A stretch of DNA of 64,000 bases from an uncultured Clostridia bacterium (GTDB lineage: Bacteria; Bacillota; Clostridia; Saccharofermentanales; Saccharofermentanaceae). The DNA is taken from the NCBI GenBank assembly GCA_946403085.1, contig CAMIYM010000003.1, forward strand, positions 62,001-126,000, read 5' to 3'. Below are positions 61,199-64,000 of this stretch, in pieces. A model generated the notes under the pieces. The model had not been told where the DNA came from, did not search any database, and saw only the letters and a list, made by a program, of their open reading frames with translations. Position 1 is the first letter of the stretch, and every line of letters starts with the position of its first letter. The translations under genes and the position numbers were made by a program.

Positions 61199-62701
61199 AT
61201 GTCACAGATCAACATCAAAGAACCAAGCGTTGTAATCCGTGAGAAAAGACTTGGAACGATTAATGCTTTCAGCGGATCAGCATCGCAGATCGTCGAAAAA
61301 TCTGCCAAGGGGGAACTTCGCGATTGCAAGAGAAAGTTCTCACAGTGCCTCGGCTGTAATCAGCAGCAGGCATTCTGCCAGCTAGCGATGATCAGGGATG
61401 CAGTAGTAATAAACCATGCACCAATAGGATGCGCAGGCGAATTTGCTGAATTCAATTTCACATACAGAATCGAGCAGTCCAGAAGAGACCTTCCACCGGC
61501 GCTCGGAAGATACTATTCAACAAACATCCTGGAGAAGGATACTGTTTTCGGAGCTGCGAAAAAGCTTGAAGATACGATCAGACTCGTATATGAAAGAGAG
61601 CACCCCAAGGCTATCTTCATTACCACATCATGTGCATCCGGCATCATCGGTGAAGATATTGAATCAGTAGTTGAAGCAGCTACAAAAGAACTCGGGATTC
61701 CGGTCGTAACATGCAACTGTGAAGGCTTCAGATCAAAGATCTGGACGACAGGATTCGATGCTGCATATCATGCTGTGTTAAGAGGTATCGTAAAGCCTGC
61801 AGAGAAGAAGACGAATAAAGTAAATATCATAAACTTCTGGGGAACCCATGTTTTCGATGACATCGTAAGAAGATTCGGGTATGAACCCCAGTATGTAATC
61901 CCGTTCTCAACAGTAGAGGAATTATCTCATGTAAGTGAAGCTGCCGCTTCGATCCATATCTGCCCTTCACTTTCAACGTATATGGGTGCGGGATTAAACC
62001 AGCTTCACGGCGTTCCTGAAGTCCTCGTACCGCCTGCCTATGGTGTTGCCGGTACAGACAGGTGGCTTAGAGCTTTCGGCAAACTCGTGGGCAAAGAGGA
62101 GATCGCAGAAGAGATCATCAAGGAAGGTCACGAGAAGTATGTACCTGAGATCGAGAAACTCAAGGAAAGATTCAAGGGAAAGAGAGCTTATGTAACTGCA
62201 GGCGCAGCACACGGCCAGGCACTCATCACATTGCTTGGTGAGCTCGGTATGGATGTCGTAGGTGCAGCAGTTTTCCATCACGATCCTGTATACGACAGTG
62301 GTGATGACAAGCTCGATATCTTGGGACAGGCAGTCAAGAACTATGGCGATGTTCCCGACTACAGAGTCTGCAATAAGCAGGCGTGTGAGCTTGTTAACGC
62401 ACTTAACAGGATCAAGCCTGACCTGATCCTTGCAAGACACGGAGGAATGACCTTGTGGGGAGCAAAGTTCGGTATCCCTTCACTTCTTATCGGTGATGAG
62501 CAGTTCGGTATCGGATACAAGGGTGCACTTAATTATGCGAGAAGGATCGAAGATGCACTTGATTCGATCGAATTCATAAAGAACTATTCCAAGCACGCTT
62601 CGAATCCTTACACCAAGTGGTGGTTCGATCAGGATCCCGGATATTTCCAGGGTGACGGTTCCGGAAGAGGATGTTCCGGTGCAGGAAATGGAGGATTCTA
62701 A
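61199..62701 (+). CDS. nitrogenase-like component 1 subunit, NifD-like
   Basis: This is a 500-residue protein of the nitrogenase component 1 family. Candidate cluster cysteines match the NifD spacing: Cys50/53 in SQCLGCNQQ, Cys78 in HAPIGCAGEF, and Cys145 in ITTSCASGIIGEDI. A C-terminal RHGGMTLWGAKFGIPSLLIG matches the NifD cofactor region, but the FeMo-cofactor His (His442 in Azotobacter) seems to be replaced, since IGDEQFGIGYKG aligns with MHSWDYSGPYHG. The tail is Gly-rich with one Cys. It is therefore unlikely to be a nitrogen-fixing NifD. AAAGGAGAG precedes the ATG. Confidence 0.9.
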   Translation: MSQINIKEPSVVIREKRLGTINAFSGSASQIVEKSAKGELRDCKRKFSQCLGCNQQQAFCQLAMIRDAVVINHAPIGCAGEFAEFNFTYRIEQSRRDLPPALGRYYSTNILEKDTVFGAAKKLEDTIRLVYEREHPKAIFITTSCASGIIGEDIESVVEAATKELGIPVVTCNCEGFRSKIWTTGFDAAYHAVLRGIVKPAEKKTNKVNIINFWGTHVFDDIVRRFGYEPQYVIPFSTVEELSHVSEAAASIHICPSLSTYMGAGLNQLHGVPEVLVPPAYGVAGTDRWLRAFGKLVGKEEIAEEIIKEGHEKYVPEIEKLKERFKGKRAYVTAGAAHGQALITLLGELGMDVVGAAVFHHDPVYDSGDDKLDILGQAVKNYGDVPDYRVCNKQACELVNALNRIKPDLILARHGGMTLWGAKFGIPSLLIGDEQFGIGYKGALNYARRIEDALDSIEFIKNYSKHASNPYTKWWFDQDPGYFQGDGSGRGCSGAGNGGF

Positions 62702-62703
62702 AG

Positions 62704-64000
62704 ATGGCAGGAGCAATAGAACAACCAAGATTTACATGCGCACTCGGCGCTTGCCAGAGTGTTGTCGCTATAAAGAAAGGCGTACCGATCCTTCACTCCG
62801 GCCCCGGATGCGGAGTTCAGATCTCTGAACTGATCGGACAGGGTGAAGGTTATGCAGGCGGATCTACTATGCCTTGTACTAACTCGGAAGAGGCAGATGT
62901 CGTTTTCGGCGGCGAGAAGAAGCTCAGAAACGTTATCGAGAATTCCTTCAAGGTAATCGACGGTGATCTCTATGTTGTTATCACAGGTTGCACAGCGGCA
63001 ATCACCGGAGATGATATCGCATCAGTAGTAGGTGAGTTCCAGCTTGATGATAAGCCGGTCGTTTATGTAGAAGAAGGAGGCTTCAAGTCAAATAACTATG
63101 TAAGCCATTCCAGAGTAGTAAACGCTATCATCGACCAGTATGTCGACAAGTTCTATGAAGACGATGAAGTTATTCCTGGTCTTGTAAATGTATTTGCGAG
63201 CATTCCTTATCAGGATCCTTACTGGAACGGAAACCTGGAGCAGCTTAAAAGGTTACTTACAGGCATAGGCCTTAAGGTCAATATTCTTTTCAGTAACGAA
63301 TCAGAAGGCGTATCAGAGTGGAAGACGATCCCCCAGGCACAGTTCAACATCTTCGTAGGATCATGGGCAGGTCTTGATATCGTAAAGCACCTTAAGCGAA
63401 AGTACGGCACGCCTTATCTGCATTTCCCATATACACCTATCGGTGCGAAAGAGACCTCGGCGTTCTTAAGAAAGGTTGCCGAATTCGGTGAGCTTGACCA
63501 GAAGAAAGTTGAAGCTTACATCGACCGTGAAGAAAAGAAGTTCTACTCACACATCGACAAGATGGCAAGCTTTATGCTCGAGTTCAGATACGGAATCCCG
63601 AGAAGATTCTATTCACTTGCGGATGCTTCTTATTCACTCGGCTTTTCGAAGTTTCTCCTAAATGAGCTTGGCATCATCCCCGGTATACAGTTCATTGTAG
63701 ATGACATCCCGGAGAAGTATCAGGAGAGTGTACTTGACGAGTTCTCAAGGATCTCGGATCTCCAGAGAAGAGATGTAAAGGTGGTTTTCGATCCTGATGC
63801 CGGCCTTGATCAGAAGAAACTTCTTGAGGATGCAAAAGATTATGAAGACAAGAGACTCCTGATCCTTGGAAGTTCATGGGATAAACATATTGCAGACGAA
63901 CTCAATGCCGACCTCCTCATAATCTCAGTTCCGGTTCAGCACAGACTTGTCATGAACTGCGGTTACTTAGGATATGAAGGCGGACTTCGTGCAATAGAAG
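62704..64000 (+). CDS. nitrogenase-like component 1 subunit, NifK-like, 3' end missing
   Basis: The ATG lies two bases after the NifD-like stop, and the frame is open to the window end (about 432 codons), so the ORF track missed it. The N-terminus has FTCALGACQSV with Cys12/17, HSGPGCGVQI with Cys36, and ITGCTAAITGDDI with Cys96, the three-cysteine pattern of the NifK/NifN half. The stretch ADVVFGGEKKL is also typical. It would form a heterotetramer with the preceding protein. A reductase (NifH-like) gene may follow outside the window. Confidence 0.9.
   Translation, partial: MAGAIEQPRFTCALGACQSVVAIKKGVPILHSGPGCGVQISELIGQGEGYAGGSTMPCTNSEEADVVFGGEKKLRNVIENSFKVIDGDLYVVITGCTAAITGDDIASVVGEFQLDDKPVVYVEEGGFKSNNYVSHSRVVNAIIDQYVDKFYEDDEVIPGLVNVFASIPYQDPYWNGNLEQLKRLLTGIGLKVNILFSNESEGVSEWKTIPQAQFNIFVGSWAGLDIVKHLKRKYGTPYLHFPYTPIGAKETSAFLRKVAEFGELDQKKVEAYIDREEKKFYSHIDKMASFMLEFRYGIPRRFYSLADASYSLGFSKFLLNELGIIPGIQFIVDDIPEKYQESVLDEFSRISDLQRRDVKVVFDPDAGLDQKKLLEDAKDYEDKRLLILGSSWDKHIADELNADLLIISVPVQHRLVMNCGYLGYEGGLRAIE

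Noticed and set aside
61199-64000. Reading the nitrogenase-like genes as true nif genes for nitrogen fixation
   Set aside because: The FeMo-cofactor His region does not match NifD, no nifH, nifB or nifEN set is in view, and the neighbours are sulfur genes.

Overview
The window looks like a chromosome segment of a low-to-mid GC, Gram-positive anaerobe of the class Clostridia. The evidence is the rimP-nusA-ylxR-ylxQ-infB-rbfA order, an mraZ-led division cluster with FtsL, a PASTA penicillin-binding protein and DivIB, a MurE with the DNPR signature of meso-diaminopimelate ligases, strong AGGAGG ribosome sites, and several genes starting with TTG or GTG. I cannot name the genus. No phage genes, insertion sequences, rRNA genes or CRISPR arrays are visible.

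Bases 1-14,900 are housekeeping. They hold the end of a MutS-like ATPase gene, mscL and a small P-loop protein (both on the minus strand), then the translation operon rimP-nusA-ylxR-ylxQ-infB-rbfA-nrnA-truB-ribF. This continues with lgt, a rodA-type gene and an unusual fused sucrose hydrolase/fructokinase. Bases 14,900-28,500 hold a noncoding stretch of tandem hairpins, then the division and cell wall cluster mraZ-rsmH-ftsL-pbp-murE-murF-ftsW-murG-divIB-ftsZ. It lacks mraY, murD, murC and murB. Bases 28,500-35,800 carry nrdR, a two-component system, nth, recG, rsmD, coaD and a coiled-coil protein.

Bases 35,900-50,500 are accessory in character. They contain an ATPase/TOPRIM pair coupled to hemW, an acyl-CoA synthetase with a cupin regulator, a manganese riboswitch with mntP, a tRNA-Ser(CGA), and a WYL-regulator operon. 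A divergent MarR/flavodoxin and membrane-protein/PadR pair follows, with clear twin operators, then two tandem cysteine-rich microproteins and a glycosyltransferase.

Bases 50,500-64,000 form what looks like a sulfur-acquisition island. Its parts are O-acetylhomoserine sulfhydrylase (MetY), an SsuA/TauA-type ABC importer followed by DUF4418 and a MacB/LolD-like ABC pair, a LysR regulator, serine acetyltransferase, a candidate cysteine leader-peptide attenuator, a second paralogous LysR regulator, and two nitrogenase-like component 1 proteins. The second nitrogenase-like gene runs off the window. The likely logic is import of an organic sulfur compound, its reduction by a nitrogenase-like enzyme, and capture of the released sulfur by MetY or the cysteine pathway, under cysteine-responsive control. 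This is the best candidate for an undescribed system. No NifH-like reductase lies inside the window.
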